A stretch of 39,590 nucleotides of DNA from Levilactobacillus yonginensis (GTDB taxonomy: Bacteria; Bacillota; Bacilli; Lactobacillales; Lactobacillaceae). This document shows, piece by piece, positions 31,884 through 39,590 of this stretch. How positions within the stretch are numbered: the stretch's first letter is position 1; every line of letters begins with the position of its first letter. The DNA is taken from positions 1-39,590 of the forward strand of contig NZ_RHNO01000020.1 of assembly GCF_003946265.1 (NCBI RefSeq), read 5' to 3'. A model generated the notes under the pieces. It saw only the letters and a list, made by a program, of their open reading frames with translations. It searched no databases and had not been told where the DNA came from. The position numbers were made by a program, and so were the translations under genes.

Positions 31884-31922
31884 ATTTCAAACGAAATTTG
31901 CTTATCGCCTCAAACCCCGAAA

Positions 31923-31959
31923 AGGGACCCAAGCATCGTTCACCGCTGCTTGGGTCCCT
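31923..31959 (-). terminator. Terminator of the F420-reductase-like gene
   Basis: Perfect 12-bp stem AGGGACCCAAGC with GCTTGGGTCCCT; the minus strand continues TTTT. Confidence 0.85.
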
Positions 31960-31989
31960 CATTTATAATCTTCTATTATGCTGTTTGGT

Positions 31990-32565
31990 TTACTTTAAAA
32001 CGCCGAAGCCACCAGTCCAGCCAATCTTTTCGCTGGCTGCTAAAGTCATTTGTAAGAAACCAAAGCTTTCAAGTTCACGCGCCCGCTTCAAGGAACCGGC
32101 ATCAACGAAAGCCACACCACTGTCAGTCAATGCATCGGCAAATGCTTGCTTAGCATCAGCGTCGTCACCGGCAGCCATAACTGTCGTTTGTGCTTGGTCA
32201 CCGACCTTGCGACTCTGTAAGGTTGCAGCGAAGGTCGTGTTGAAACCCTTGATAACCTTGGAATCTGGTAATAAAGCAGCGATTTGGGCAGCAGCTGAGC
32301 TATCAGCTGGAACAACTAATTCGTCCCAAGTTTCAAAGTTCAGTGGGTTCGTAATATCGATAACAATTTTCCCTGCTAATGCCGCCTGGTTCGCCTTGGC
32401 AATGCTTAATGCAGCGTTGTAAGGAACAGCCAGAACAACGATTGATCCTAAGTTTTCTACGGGATCGGCAGAATCAATAAAACTAACCTGATTCCCGCCT
32501 TGCTTGAAGACGTCACCGATTGATTGACCCATGTTACCTTTACCAAAAATTGTGATTGCTGACAT
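31990..32565 (-). CDS. NADPH-dependent F420-reductase-like oxidoreductase
   Basis: 191 aa. The N-terminal dinucleotide-binding motif is ITIFGKGNMGQSIG, followed by VVLAVPYNA and DITNPL, the pattern of the NADP/F420 oxidoreductase (Npd/Fno-like) family. Lactobacilli are not known to make F420, so the partner is more likely a flavin or another NADP-linked substrate; this is inference. The ribosome site is weak (GGGGGTCTGCATT). A strong divergent promoter (TTGACA-17-TATTCT) contains a dyad within its spacer, and the Rrf2-type regulator is transcribed the other way, so repression by that regulator is likely. Terminator at 31923-31959. Confidence 0.85.
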   Translation of the reverse strand: MSAITIFGKGNMGQSIGDVFKQGGNQVSFIDSADPVENLGSIVVLAVPYNAALSIAKANQAALAGKIVIDITNPLNFETWDELVVPADSSAAAQIAALLPDSKVIKGFNTTFAATLQSRKVGDQAQTTVMAAGDDADAKQAFADALTDSGVAFVDAGSLKRARELESFGFLQMTLAASEKIGWTGGFGVLK

Positions 32566-32620
32566 AATGCAGACCCCCTGATAAGTTTTAAATTTTGTAT
32601 TCTTTTTAAGTACAGTTTTA

Positions 32621-32649
32621 AGAATAACCGCTTTCGGTTAAAATGTCAA
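32621..32649 (-). promoter_or_regulatory. Promoter of the F420-reductase-like gene with an operator in the spacer
   Basis: Minus strand: TTGACA (32644-32649), 17 bp, TATTCT (32621-32626). The spacer holds the perfect dyad TAACCG-CTTT-CGGTTA (32625-32640), placed to block RNA polymerase. The divergent Rrf2-like protein is the obvious candidate to bind it. Confidence 0.75.
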
Positions 32650-32692
32650 TCCGTTAGCATAATAAATAAATTAGTTAGGCGTTTTACCTGAT

Positions 32693-32721
32693 TTTTAATC
32701 GAAACTGTTATAGAATATAAT
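32693..32721 (+). promoter_or_regulatory. Promoter of the Rrf2-like regulator
   Basis: TTTTAA (32693-32698), 17 bp, perfect TATAAT (32716-32721). About 20 nt later comes the ribosome site GGAAGGAG. Confidence 0.6.
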
Positions 32722-32750
32722 ACATAATCTTAACAGGAAGGAGCCTCCAC

Positions 32751-33197
32751 ATGGCAAATACCCAGTTTAGCGATACCATCCACGTGCTGGTCTACATCGC
32801 CTATTTCAAGGGTAAAAAGATGACCAGCCAGGAAATCGCGAGCAGTCTCGAAACATCTCCTAGCCTGATTCGTAAAATCATGGCTAACTTAAAACACCAC
32901 CAGTTGTTGGCCCCCACTCACGGTCCCACCCAGCTTGCACTGGCGCACGACCCGGCTGAGATCACGCTGCGTGACATCTACGCCACGCTACCCGGCCAAG
33001 CACCCCTACTGAATGTGGACACGCACACGTCTCAGAATTGTCCAGTGGGTCAAACGGTTCCCAAGGTCTTGAGCCACTACTATCAGGAGATTCAGGCCGC
33101 GGCAGAAGCCAAAATGGCTAAGATCACCTTGCAAGACATCCTAAACGATGTGACACTAATGCAGCGCTTAACGTCAGACGACGTCCAGTACGGCTAA
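32751..33197 (+). CDS. Rrf2-family transcriptional regulator
   Basis: 148 aa. The N-terminal winged helix fits Rrf2 (FSDTIHVLVYIA, MTSQEIASSLETSPSLIRKI). Only one Cys (NCPVG) occurs in the sensor region, where iron-sulfur members such as IscR have three; it therefore does not look like an Fe-S protein and may sense oxidants or electrophiles through that single thiol, as inference. It is divergent from the F420-reductase-like gene whose promoter spacer carries a dyad. The ATG has GGAAGGAG 9 nt upstream. It ends just before MITE copy B, and no terminator hairpin is visible between them. Confidence 0.9.
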   Translation: MANTQFSDTIHVLVYIAYFKGKKMTSQEIASSLETSPSLIRKIMANLKHHQLLAPTHGPTQLALAHDPAEITLRDIYATLPGQAPLLNVDTHTSQNCPVGQTVPKVLSHYYQEIQAAAEAKMAKITLQDILNDVTLMQRLTSDDVQYG

Positions 33198-33211
33198 TTT
33201 TTCATTGTTGA

Positions 33212-33629
33212 CTAAAGGTTGAAAGCACTGAAACACCAACTATGCCTGATACAACAAAGATTGGATATTTGGGTTTAGTCAGACATTGTGGGAAATTGAC
33301 GCCTTACCGTTCGCCAATAATAGTGAGTAAGTGCAGTCATTTAAACTAGCTTAGTTTCCAAGACCCCCGTTTAACCGGAGGCGGTCAGAGGTGGAGCCAG
33401 CCGTGTCGACGCTGTTAGCCGATTTTCGGCTTACAGCGTGGGACGGGTTTGGAGACTGGTGATTTCCCAGGCTTCAAACCGAGCCGAAGGACCGCTTTTC
33501 AGGCCGCAGGCGTTCCCCACAGCGGGCGGAATCTCTGAGCGGCTCCGGTGGCTGGAAAAAACTAATTTTAAGTCTGTAACGCCTGATTATTCTTGGTTTG
33601 ATAACGGTTTTCGAAATTTCAATCTTTAG
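33212..33629 (+). mobile_element. MITE-like repeat, copy B (418 bp)
   Basis: Terminal inverted repeats ACTAAAGGTTGAAA and TTTCAATCTTTAGT (13 of 14 pairing). The 7-bp sequence TTGTTGA lies on both sides (33205-33211 and 33630-33636), a likely target duplication. It matches 581-1168 in the same direction over its whole length apart from the 169-bp segment. The most conserved block (about 33375-33629) includes a hairpin at 33408-33436, ACGCTGT.AGCCGA with TCGGCT.ACAGCGT, interrupted by one mismatch. The 63-codon ORF inside shares only its last 22 codons in frame with copy A. No transposase, so non-autonomous. Confidence 0.75.
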
Positions 33630-33657
33630 TTGTTGAATCAAACTTAATCACCAGCAC

Positions 33658-33696
33658 AAAAAGAGCGGCCGAGAAAATATCTCAGCCGCTCTTTTT
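33658..33696 (-). terminator. Terminator of asnS
   Basis: AAAAAGAGCGGCCGAGA pairs with TCTCAGCCGCTCTTTTT (one mismatch); T run on both strands. It may also close transcripts leaving MITE copy B. Confidence 0.85.
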
Positions 33697-33713
33697 ACAA
33701 TTAAACAATTACC

Positions 33714-35105
33714 TTAGAATTCCGCGTTACCCGGCGTACGTGGGTAAGGGATCACGTCGCGGATGTTTTCCATCCCGGTGACATACATCAGTAACCGTTC
33801 GAAACCGATACCGAAACCAGAGTGTGGCGTTTCGCCGTACTTCCGGAGTTCTGAGTACCATTCGTATTCCTTTGGTGGCAGGTTGAAGTCCTTGATCTTT
33901 TGTTCCAATTGGGCGACCCGTTCTTCACGTTGGCTCCCACCAACTAATTCACCGATACGAGGGACCAACATGTCAGCGGCAGCAACGGTCTTACCGTCAT
34001 CATTGTCGCGCATGTAGAAGGCCTTAATATCACGTGGGTAGTCGGTCAGGAAGGTTGGGCGACCGTAGACCTGTTCACACAGGTAGCGTTCGTGTTCGGA
34101 TTGTAAATCAATCCCCCACTTAACGGGTACATCGAACTTAACTGGGGCCTTTTCCAACTCTTCAATGGCTTGCGTGTAAGTGATTTCCGCAAACTTCTCA
34201 CTGATGGTTTGGTGTAACCGGTCCAGTAAATCGTCGTCAACGTTGTCGTTCAAGAACTGTAATTCATCCTTGGCGTGCTCCAAGAGGTAGGATACCACGG
34301 ACTTCAATAACTCTTCAGAAACCTTCATGCTGTCGTGTAGATCAGCGAAGGCCATTTCTGGTTCAATCATCCAGAATTCTGAAGCGTGACGGGCAGTATG
34401 GGAATCTTCTGCCCGGAATGTAGGACCGAACGTGTAAACGTCCCGTAAGGACAGAGCGAAGGCTTCAACTTGAAGTTGACCACTCACTGTCAGATTGGTT
34501 TCTGCCTTAAAGAAGTCCTTGCTGTCGTCAACCTTACCGTCGTCAGTCTTAGGTAAGTTGTTCATGTCCAACGTGGTAACCCGGAACATTTCGCCGGCAC
34601 CTTCACTGTCACTACTCGTGATGATTGGCGTGTTCACGTAGGTAAACCCATGTTCTTGTAAGTATTGGTGAATGGCAAAGGCAGCCAATGACCGGATACG
34701 GAAGACTGCGTAGAATGTGTCCGTCCGTGGCCGTAAGTGGGCCATGGTCCGCAGGTATTCGTACGTGTGCTTCTTCTTTTGTAAGGGGTAGTCGTTGTCG
34801 GAAGCCCCTTCCAACACGATTTCGGAAGCGTGAACTTCCAATGGTTGTTTAGCGTCTGGCGTGTAAACCACCGTCCCCACAACCTTAATCGTGGAGCTCA
34901 AAGGCAACTTCGTCATTTCGGCGTAGTTTTCCAAGTCGCTACGCATTACGATTTGTGCGTGCTTCATGCTTGAACCATCACTTAATTCAATGAAGCCAAC
35001 TCGCTTGGAGCCCCGAACGGTCTTAACCCAACCGTGTAAAACAATTTCTTCATCTTCAGCAAAGTGCTGGTCGCTAAATAAATCTTTTACTAAAACTTCT
35101 GCCAT
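33714..35105 (-). CDS. asnS: Asparaginyl-tRNA synthetase
   Basis: 463 aa class IIb synthetase that charges tRNA-Asn in the cytoplasm. An N-terminal OB-fold anticodon-binding domain ([20 protein letters not shown]) is followed by the catalytic core with motif 2 ([16 protein letters not shown]) and motif 3 ([13 protein letters not shown]). The length is slightly above the common 430 aa because of an acidic insert near residues 183-200, typical of lactobacilli. It is preceded by a T-box leader that carries an AAC specifier candidate. Transcribed alone, with terminator at 33658-33696. Confidence 0.97.
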   Translation of the reverse strand: MAEVLVKDLFSDQHFAEDEEIVLHGWVKTVRGSKRVGFIELSDGSSMKHAQIVMRSDLENYAEMTKLPLSSTIKVVGTVVYTPDAKQPLEVHASEIVLEGASDNDYPLQKKKHTYEYLRTMAHLRPRTDTFYAVFRIRSLAAFAIHQYLQEHGFTYVNTPIITSSDSEGAGEMFRVTTLDMNNLPKTDDGKVDDSKDFFKAETNLTVSGQLQVEAFALSLRDVYTFGPTFRAEDSHTARHASEFWMIEPEMAFADLHDSMKVSEELLKSVVSYLLEHAKDELQFLNDNVDDDLLDRLHQTISEKFAEITYTQAIEELEKAPVKFDVPVKWGIDLQSEHERYLCEQVYGRPTFLTDYPRDIKAFYMRDNDDGKTVAAADMLVPRIGELVGGSQREERVAQLEQKIKDFNLPPKEYEWYSELRKYGETPHSGFGIGFERLLMYVTGMENIRDVIPYPRTPGNAEF

Positions 35106-35143
35106 GATTATTCTCCTTTATGGTGAAAATCCCGATGATGACA

Positions 35144-35413
35144 CAAAAAAAGATCCATCATCCCTCTAAACAGGGACGAAAGATCTTTCCGCGGTACCAC
35201 CCAAATTGTTTTTAATGCAAAACCAACTTTAATAAACGTACTAACATACGTACCGTCGTTAACGTGACGGAGAACGGTGAGGCCTACTCCCTAAGATTTC
35301 AGCCCACAACTGAAATGGAGTTCTCCTGGATTGGCGGGTGGCTAAGCTGACACTATCCTTAGCTCGCTGAACACCCAAAACCAATCCGGCGCTGACCATT
35401 TCGTTCGTTTTTA
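35144..35413 (-). promoter_or_regulatory. T-box leader of asnS
   Basis: On the minus strand the antiterminator motif GGGTGGTACCGCGG lies at 35202-35189. Next comes a terminator hairpin (GATC and TCCCT arms, loop GTTTAG) ending in seven T near 35144. Stem I starts near 35400, with the specifier-loop candidate GGAG-AAC-TCC (AAC, Asn, at 35322-35320), then a stem ATTTCAG-N7-CTGAAAT. A -10, TAGAAT, stands at 35414-35419. Uncharged tRNA-Asn would favour antitermination and raise asnS transcription. Confidence 0.92.
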
Positions 35414-35430
35414 ATTCTATGCAACTGTTG

Positions 35431-35801
35431 TCAGATTATCACAAATAGGGCTAACTTACAACTGACAGTTAACTAACTAAAGGACAAAGTTAACTGTTCG
35501 CACTCCGGTGGCCAGATACAAACGCAATTGTACCGACACCGCCCTCCAATATCTAGCGACCGCTAAGACGGAAGAGAACCCTACGTTGCCACTGCCAACA
35601 GGTACGTCATTCACCCATTCTGAAAAATTATCAGAAAGCCTTCAGATAAGCCGTAATGCAACGCCTCGTGAGAAGTCATATGCTACGTTCTGAGATACCA
35701 CTGCTGCTGGCCCCTAACCAAGCGGTATCCCAACGATCACGTACACGAACCTAGTGCCATTAGCCAATCTGCTAACGACCTTCGGTTCAATCTAGTGTTA
35801 A
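35431..35801. other. Intergenic stretch with no recognised gene
   Basis: About 370 bp between the asnS promoter and the repeat at 35802. A 61-codon plus-strand ORF (35508-35693, GTG start) has no ribosome site and no recognisable pattern, so I do not call it. Confidence 0.5.
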
Positions 35802-35836
35802 CAAAAGGTGTGAGACAAACGTCCCACACCTTTTTT
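35802..35836 (-). terminator. Terminator of the diguanylate cyclase gene
   Basis: AAGGTGTGAGAC pairs with GTCCCACACCTT around AAAC (one wobble); four T follow on the minus strand and six on the plus strand. Confidence 0.75.
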
Positions 35837-35898
35837 GCGCTCTAAACATATAGTCGAAACAGGCGATAAACGGCAGTCGACTCCGCTTAACCCCTACA
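35837..35898 (+). repeat. Palindromic intergenic repeat, copy 3 (left half only)
   Basis: Aligns with 112-170: shared CTC..AACATA, TAGTCGAAAC, GGCAGTC.ACTCCGCTTAACCCC. The right half of the palindrome is missing; the coding end of the diguanylate cyclase begins where it should be. Confidence 0.65.
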
Positions 35899-35904
35899 CG
35901 CCAA

Positions 35905-37035
35905 TTAATCCATCGTAATCAACATCCGCCCGTGACACTTAGAGTGGTAGAGGTTCTTGTCGACCCGGTTGTAAAAGTCCATTGGGGACCGGTCATCCGT
36001 ATTAGCAACCGCCACACCGACAGAAATCGTGACGTTAATTCGGTCCGTTCCCGCCGCAATCGTCACGTGGTTCACCGCCGCAAATATCTGATGGACCACG
36101 GGCGCCGCCGCAGCTAAGTCATACGTTGGAAAGAGCAGATTAAATTCCTCCCCACCGGTCCGGTAGAATGAAATCTGGTCGTCGTTGGCCGCAATCACGG
36201 TCTGCACCACCGACGATACTTCTCGCAACACTTGATCTCCGACTGAATGGCCATAGGTGTCATTGATTTGTTTAAAATGATCGATATCAAACATCATCAT
36301 AGTCAGCGGCTGTCCTTGCTTACGACTCTCCGCAAACAGATCCTCAATCGCGCTGGTGTACGCAGCAAAGTTTTCCGTTTGGGTGAGCGCATCGTGACTG
36401 GCAAATTTGGCCAGTCGCACTTTAATTTCACTATCGTGGGACAGCATCGAAACGTAAACAAACAACAAAGCCTCGAAAATCACCAGGTAGATCCATTCTT
36501 GCCAGAACGTGGTCCAGGTAAACGCAAATTTAAATTTCATCCATAACCACAGTAAGCCGCCAAAGGGCACCCCAACCAACATGTACACCGCAAAGACACT
36601 GTGACGGCCATGACACCTGACCCGGATATCATTGAGTATCCAGAAAAAAATCATCAACGTTATAGCGTGCCCCCACGACTGCCAGTAGCCTAATGAGCCG
36701 TTAAAGGCCATGTAGATCAAAACAATCGGGAAAAAGAAATAGTACGAGACGTGAATATTTAGAAAATACGCACAGAAGATAATCGCAATCAGTTGAAAAT
36801 TCATAAACTGCCAGGAATCCTGACCGCCGAGGACTAGCGTTTGAATGCTAAATACAAAAACCAGCATGTAGATGACGCCGTACCAAGTATTGATAACGTC
36901 GTCACTTAGCTTGCTACCCCGGTTGTGCAGCCAGGTTGCCAGCCAATTATAAGAGACCCAGTAGAGCGTGAGCACGCCTAATACGAAGAACACGCTCGTT
37001 TCAAACGGTGGGACTTGCCAGTGTGACCATGTCAT
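35905..37035 (-). CDS. Membrane diguanylate cyclase (GGDEF domain)
   Basis: 376 aa. About six membrane helices form the N-terminal sensor (to about residue 200), followed by a GGDEF domain with FDIDHFKQINDTYGHSVGDQ and the active site RTGGEEF, a permitted GGDEF variant; later TISVGVAV. It should make cyclic di-GMP from GTP. The inhibitory RxxD site five residues before GGEEF is absent (DDQIS). The start is set at ATG 37035, where AGAAGG lies 7 nt upstream; an in-frame ATG at 37134 without ribosome site would add 33 residues. No EAL domain or c-di-GMP target gene is nearby. Confidence 0.9.
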   Translation of the reverse strand: MTWSHWQVPPFETSVFFVLGVLTLYWVSYNWLATWLHNRGSKLSDDVINTWYGVIYMLVFVFSIQTLVLGGQDSWQFMNFQLIAIIFCAYFLNIHVSYYFFFPIVLIYMAFNGSLGYWQSWGHAITLMIFFWILNDIRVRCHGRHSVFAVYMLVGVPFGGLLWLWMKFKFAFTWTTFWQEWIYLVIFEALLFVYVSMLSHDSEIKVRLAKFASHDALTQTENFAAYTSAIEDLFAESRKQGQPLTMMMFDIDHFKQINDTYGHSVGDQVLREVSSVVQTVIAANDDQISFYRTGGEEFNLLFPTYDLAAAAPVVHQIFAAVNHVTIAAGTDRINVTISVGVAVANTDDRSPMDFYNRVDKNLYHSKCHGRMLITMD

Positions 37036-37555
37036 GCCGAAACCTTCTTCATCCATTAGGGTGTTGTCCGGGTGTCGTCTGTTTCGTAAATACCCGGCCA
37101 ATCTGCCAATGACGGCACCAAAAAATGCCACCATTTCGCAGTCTACTAAGCAATATAATCCTTTTAATTCACCAATACCACTATCAGAAGTTGGCGCGTG
37201 TGACGTGATTTAAGGGGTGTTAACTGTTATCAATCATTCCCACCTCTACGAACCAGTAACCGGGTGTCTGTAGGACTTCGGCCCCGTCTCAGCAATGTCT
37301 GACCCACCACCCCAGTTCTAGTCGTGGCCATGTAGGCGGCTCACCTTCCCGCCAATGACTAGTTTACCCGTATCCTGAACTGGTTTGAAATTTCCCGTTT
37401 GCTAATTGAGTGGTGTATTTTGACCGGTTAGTGCTTAAGGCAAAGCCCCTCCTCACTAATACTAACGAAATGCGACGGCCATTTGTAACCCACTTTCTGA
37501 GAATCATTAAATTAATATTATGATATTAATTATATTGGTTAGAGATAGTTTACAG
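37036..37555. other. Intergenic region upstream of the OppA gene
   Basis: About 520 bp, including the possible N-terminal extension of the cyclase gene (to 37134). The right part is very A+T-rich and holds a perfect 9-bp dyad AATTAATAT-TATG-ATATTAATT (37510-37531), about 25 bp before the oppA -35. No ORF with a ribosome site. Confidence 0.5.
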
Positions 37556-37585
37556 TTGATTATTTTAGCCAAATACTGCTATACT
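37556..37585 (+). promoter_or_regulatory. Promoter of the OppA gene
   Basis: TTGATT (37556-37561), an 18-bp spacer, TATACT (37580-37585). The transcript should begin near 37592, at the base of the leader hairpin. Confidence 0.65.
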
Positions 37586-37595
37586 ATCTTTGGTT

Positions 37596-37639
37596 GTACC
37601 TTGGACAGCATCGTCAATTGTGACGACTGCCCGAGGTAC
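37596..37639 (+). promoter_or_regulatory. Long 5' leader hairpin of the OppA mRNA
   Basis: GTACCTTGG-A-CAG pairs with CTG-C-CCGAGGTAC, and inside it CGTCA pairs with TGACG around ATTG. Almost all 44 nt are paired. No T run follows, so it is not a plain terminator; it may stabilise the mRNA or bind a protein. Confidence 0.6.
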
Positions 37640-37671
37640 GTGGTTAATAGCTTATATTAGGAGGTTCTCTT

Positions 37672-39324
37672 ATGTCTCAAGTATCGTCTCGCTTGCGCTG
37701 GTTGGCTGTGGTGGCCACTTCCGCAACACTGATTTTGACGCTTGCTGCCTGTGGTAAAAAGTCTGACGCATCCCATCAAGATTTGGTGCGCACGACCAAT
37801 TTATCATCGAATTTTTCAGTCTCCACGTTAGATATTTCCAAGTCCCGGGGATTCGACCAAACCGGGAATCTGTTTGATACCCTGCTAACTGTAGATAAAC
37901 ACCATAAAGTGGTTGCCGCGTTAGCCACCAAACACACCGTGTCTAAGGATGGCAAGACCTACACCTTTAAGATTCGCAAGGGCGCCACGTTTAGTAACGG
38001 TGACCCAATCGACGCCCAAAGCTTTGTCTACTCGTGGCAGCGCTCGCTCAAACCAGCCACCAAATCAATGTTCCCGTACATATTTAAAGGCATCAAGAAT
38101 GCCATGGCCATCAACGCTGGCAAACTTCCCGCTAGTAAGTTAGGGGCCGTCGCCAAGGATGACCAAACGTTGGTCGTCACTCTGGATCACCCCATCGCTT
38201 ACTTTGACAAACTGATGACCTACCAAGCCTTCTCACCACAGGACAAAAAGCTCGTGGATAAATACGGCAAGGCGTACGGCACAGCACCCGATAAGGTCGT
38301 TTATTCCGGTCCCTTCAAAATGAGCAAGTGGGAGCCTGAAAGCAAGAACTGGACGTTCATCAAAAATGATAAATACTGGGACAAGGACCAGGTCAAGCTG
38401 ACTAAAATCAACTTGTTCTACGAACCAATTCCTCAAACAAGTCTTAACCTCTACCAAGCTAAAAAGCTAGACTTTACTATCCTGTCTAGTAACCAGTACA
38501 AGAACTTCAAGGGTGATAAGCGGCTATTTGCCGGGCCTTACTCGTACATGAACTACATTCTATACAACCAAAAATCAAAGGACGCTACGCTCAAACGGGC
38601 CTTCAACAACGTCAACATCCGTAAGGCCATCTCCCTGACGCTGGACCGCAAACAAATCGTCAAGGACCTCTTCAGCGGTTCCGCCCTGCAACCAACTGGG
38701 ACGGTCACAAACTACCTGAGTTACAACGCAAAGAATGAGGACTTTGGGAAACTCCAAGATGCTGGTGAGAGTGTGACTCACGACCCGAGCCTAGCTAAAA
38801 GTTACTGGAAGAAGGGGCTCGCCCAGCTCAACGTGAAGACGTTGAAGTTCTCCCTATTGACGTCCACGGACGATGCCTCCAGCAAGCTAGCCGAGTTGGT
38901 CAAAGCATCCGCCGAAAAACAGCTCTCTGGGCTCACTATTTCGCTACAGACGGTGCCAGACCAGATTGCCTATCAACGGAGCACCAACGGCCAATATGAC
39001 GCCTACATTGGGGGCCGTGGGGCAGACATCGCGGACCCAATCGAGTTCTTGAAGCCGATGCTCAGCAGTAATCCCCAAAACTACGGTGGGTGGAAGAACA
39101 AGCAGTATGACAAACTGATCAATGACTCCACGACCGACAACTTGAGCGCCACGGGCCGGTGGAATAAACTACTCCAAGCTGAAAAGCTCCTGGCCGATGA
39201 TCAGGCCGAAACGCCACTGTATCAAAACTACAACTACTACTTGAAGGACACGAAGCTGCACGGGATGGTGCACAACTCTGTGGGCGCCCAGTGGATCTAC
39301 AAGTACATGTACATGACGAAGTAA
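37672..39324 (+). CDS. oppA: Oligopeptide ABC transporter substrate-binding lipoprotein (OppA type)
   Basis: 550 aa, normal for the family. Signal peptide with lipobox LAAC (lipidated Cys27). The SBP_bac_5 fold is evident: GKTYTFKIRKGATFSNGDPIDAQSF region, then KAISLTLDRKQIV and ADIADPIEFL. It should capture peptides for an Opp permease; the permease and ATPase genes are not in this window, so it is either an orphan binding protein or the rest lies beyond the right edge (an operon continuation is unlikely given the terminator-like hairpin). AGGAGG lies 8 nt before the ATG. Its leader is structured and an A+T-rich dyad stands upstream of its promoter. Confidence 0.93.
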   Translation: MSQVSSRLRWLAVVATSATLILTLAACGKKSDASHQDLVRTTNLSSNFSVSTLDISKSRGFDQTGNLFDTLLTVDKHHKVVAALATKHTVSKDGKTYTFKIRKGATFSNGDPIDAQSFVYSWQRSLKPATKSMFPYIFKGIKNAMAINAGKLPASKLGAVAKDDQTLVVTLDHPIAYFDKLMTYQAFSPQDKKLVDKYGKAYGTAPDKVVYSGPFKMSKWEPESKNWTFIKNDKYWDKDQVKLTKINLFYEPIPQTSLNLYQAKKLDFTILSSNQYKNFKGDKRLFAGPYSYMNYILYNQKSKDATLKRAFNNVNIRKAISLTLDRKQIVKDLFSGSALQPTGTVTNYLSYNAKNEDFGKLQDAGESVTHDPSLAKSYWKKGLAQLNVKTLKFSLLTSTDDASSKLAELVKASAEKQLSGLTISLQTVPDQIAYQRSTNGQYDAYIGGRGADIADPIEFLKPMLSSNPQNYGGWKNKQYDKLINDSTTDNLSATGRWNKLLQAEKLLADDQAETPLYQNYNYYLKDTKLHGMVHNSVGAQWIYKYMYMTK

Positions 39325-39337
39325 CTGGCTGCGTTGC

Positions 39338-39385
39338 GGCAGTCAGGATGGCAACCTGCCGTGGGGACGCTCCAGCCTGACTGCC
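39338..39385 (+). terminator. Probable terminator of the OppA gene
   Basis: GGCAGTCAGGATGG pairs with CCAGCCTGACTGCC, a strong stem, but only TTC follows instead of a T run; possible factor-dependent end or mRNA-stability hairpin. Confidence 0.55.
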
Positions 39386-39507
39386 TTCACTGAAACTGAT
39401 TTCTTCAAGAATATCCTTGAACACTTTTTTACCCAAACAGTCTTAATTAAAACCCTGCTTAGGTAAAAGTCACTTCAATCTCAACTAACTCAAAACCGGC
39501 TAAGTCC

Positions 39508-39590
39508 TCAGGGGGGAGTGTCAAATTTTTTGTGTAAATGGAAGTCCTCTCCCATTAGCTAGCTTCTAATACATGGATTCTAACGTATCT
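39508..39590. mobile_element. Possible insertion-sequence end at the right edge
   Basis: GGGGGGAGTGTCAAATTTT, followed by TTTGTGTAAATGGAAG, looks like the terminal region of a transposon of the IS256 kind, whose transposase would lie beyond the edge. This is from pattern memory only; no transposase coding is visible in the window. Confidence 0.25.

Noticed and set aside
35508-35693. 61-codon plus-strand ORF between asnS and the diguanylate cyclase
   Set aside because: GTG start without a ribosome site, no recognisable composition or pattern, no promoter.

Overview
The window reads as a chromosomal segment of a Lactobacillaceae species (former Lactobacillus, perhaps near Levilactobacillus or Lactiplantibacillus; the genus cannot be proved from sequence alone). 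The pointers are strong AGGAGG ribosome sites, a KxYKxGKxW signal peptide with an LPQTS sorting signal, FIVAR and DUF5776-like wall modules, an Apf-like lysozyme-fold domain, a T-box in front of asnS, and short intergenic terminator-plus-palindrome repeats. There is no phage, CRISPR array, rRNA or tRNA.

Layout. 1-4.3 kb: a small unknown protein, a 588-bp MITE-like repeat (copy A), a membrane-anchored matrixin metalloprotease, a RelBE-type toxin-antitoxin pair, and a Bcr/CflA-type drug exporter preceded by a 21-codon leader ORF. 4.6-16 kb: cell-surface genes, namely an LPQTS adhesin with Ig-like repeats, methionine aminopeptidase, and a 2234-residue secreted protein that joins a phosphodiester-glycosidase domain, a metallophosphatase domain, nine FIVAR-like repeats and C-terminal SH3-like wall modules. 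16.4-25.4 kb: a CynX-type transporter, tandem duplicated nudC genes, an unknown membrane protein, a secreted unknown, uppP, a small Apf/transglycosylase-like protein, an anchored unknown, and an AbrB-like/DUF998 membrane fusion. 25.5-29.6 kb: two tandem aldo/keto reductases, a divergent LysR regulator, and a zinc alcohol dehydrogenase. 29.6-33.6 kb: a TnpB-only IS200/IS605-type element inserted in a PemK/MazF-type toxin gene whose antitoxin is intact, a divergent F420-reductase-like/Rrf2 pair, and MITE copy B. 33.7-39.6 kb: asnS with its T-box, a membrane diguanylate cyclase, an OppA lipoprotein, and a possible insertion-sequence end at the right edge.

Themes. The envelope dominates: adhesion (LPQTS protein), wall or glycan phosphodiester turnover (the giant protein), lipid-carrier recycling (UppP), wall hydrolysis (Apf-like) and peptide uptake (OppA). 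A redox/NAD theme runs through NudC x2, AKR x2, the alcohol dehydrogenase and the F420-reductase-like protein with its Rrf2 regulator. Two results rest on base-exact reconstruction. First, removing 29779..31363 restores a continuous 110-112 residue toxin and also predicts the guide and target-adjacent motif of the TnpB. Second, two direct copies of a MITE-like element share CTAAAG...CTTTAG inverted ends; copy B is flanked by a 7-bp duplication, and copy A differs mainly by 169 extra bp between CGCCAA repeats.
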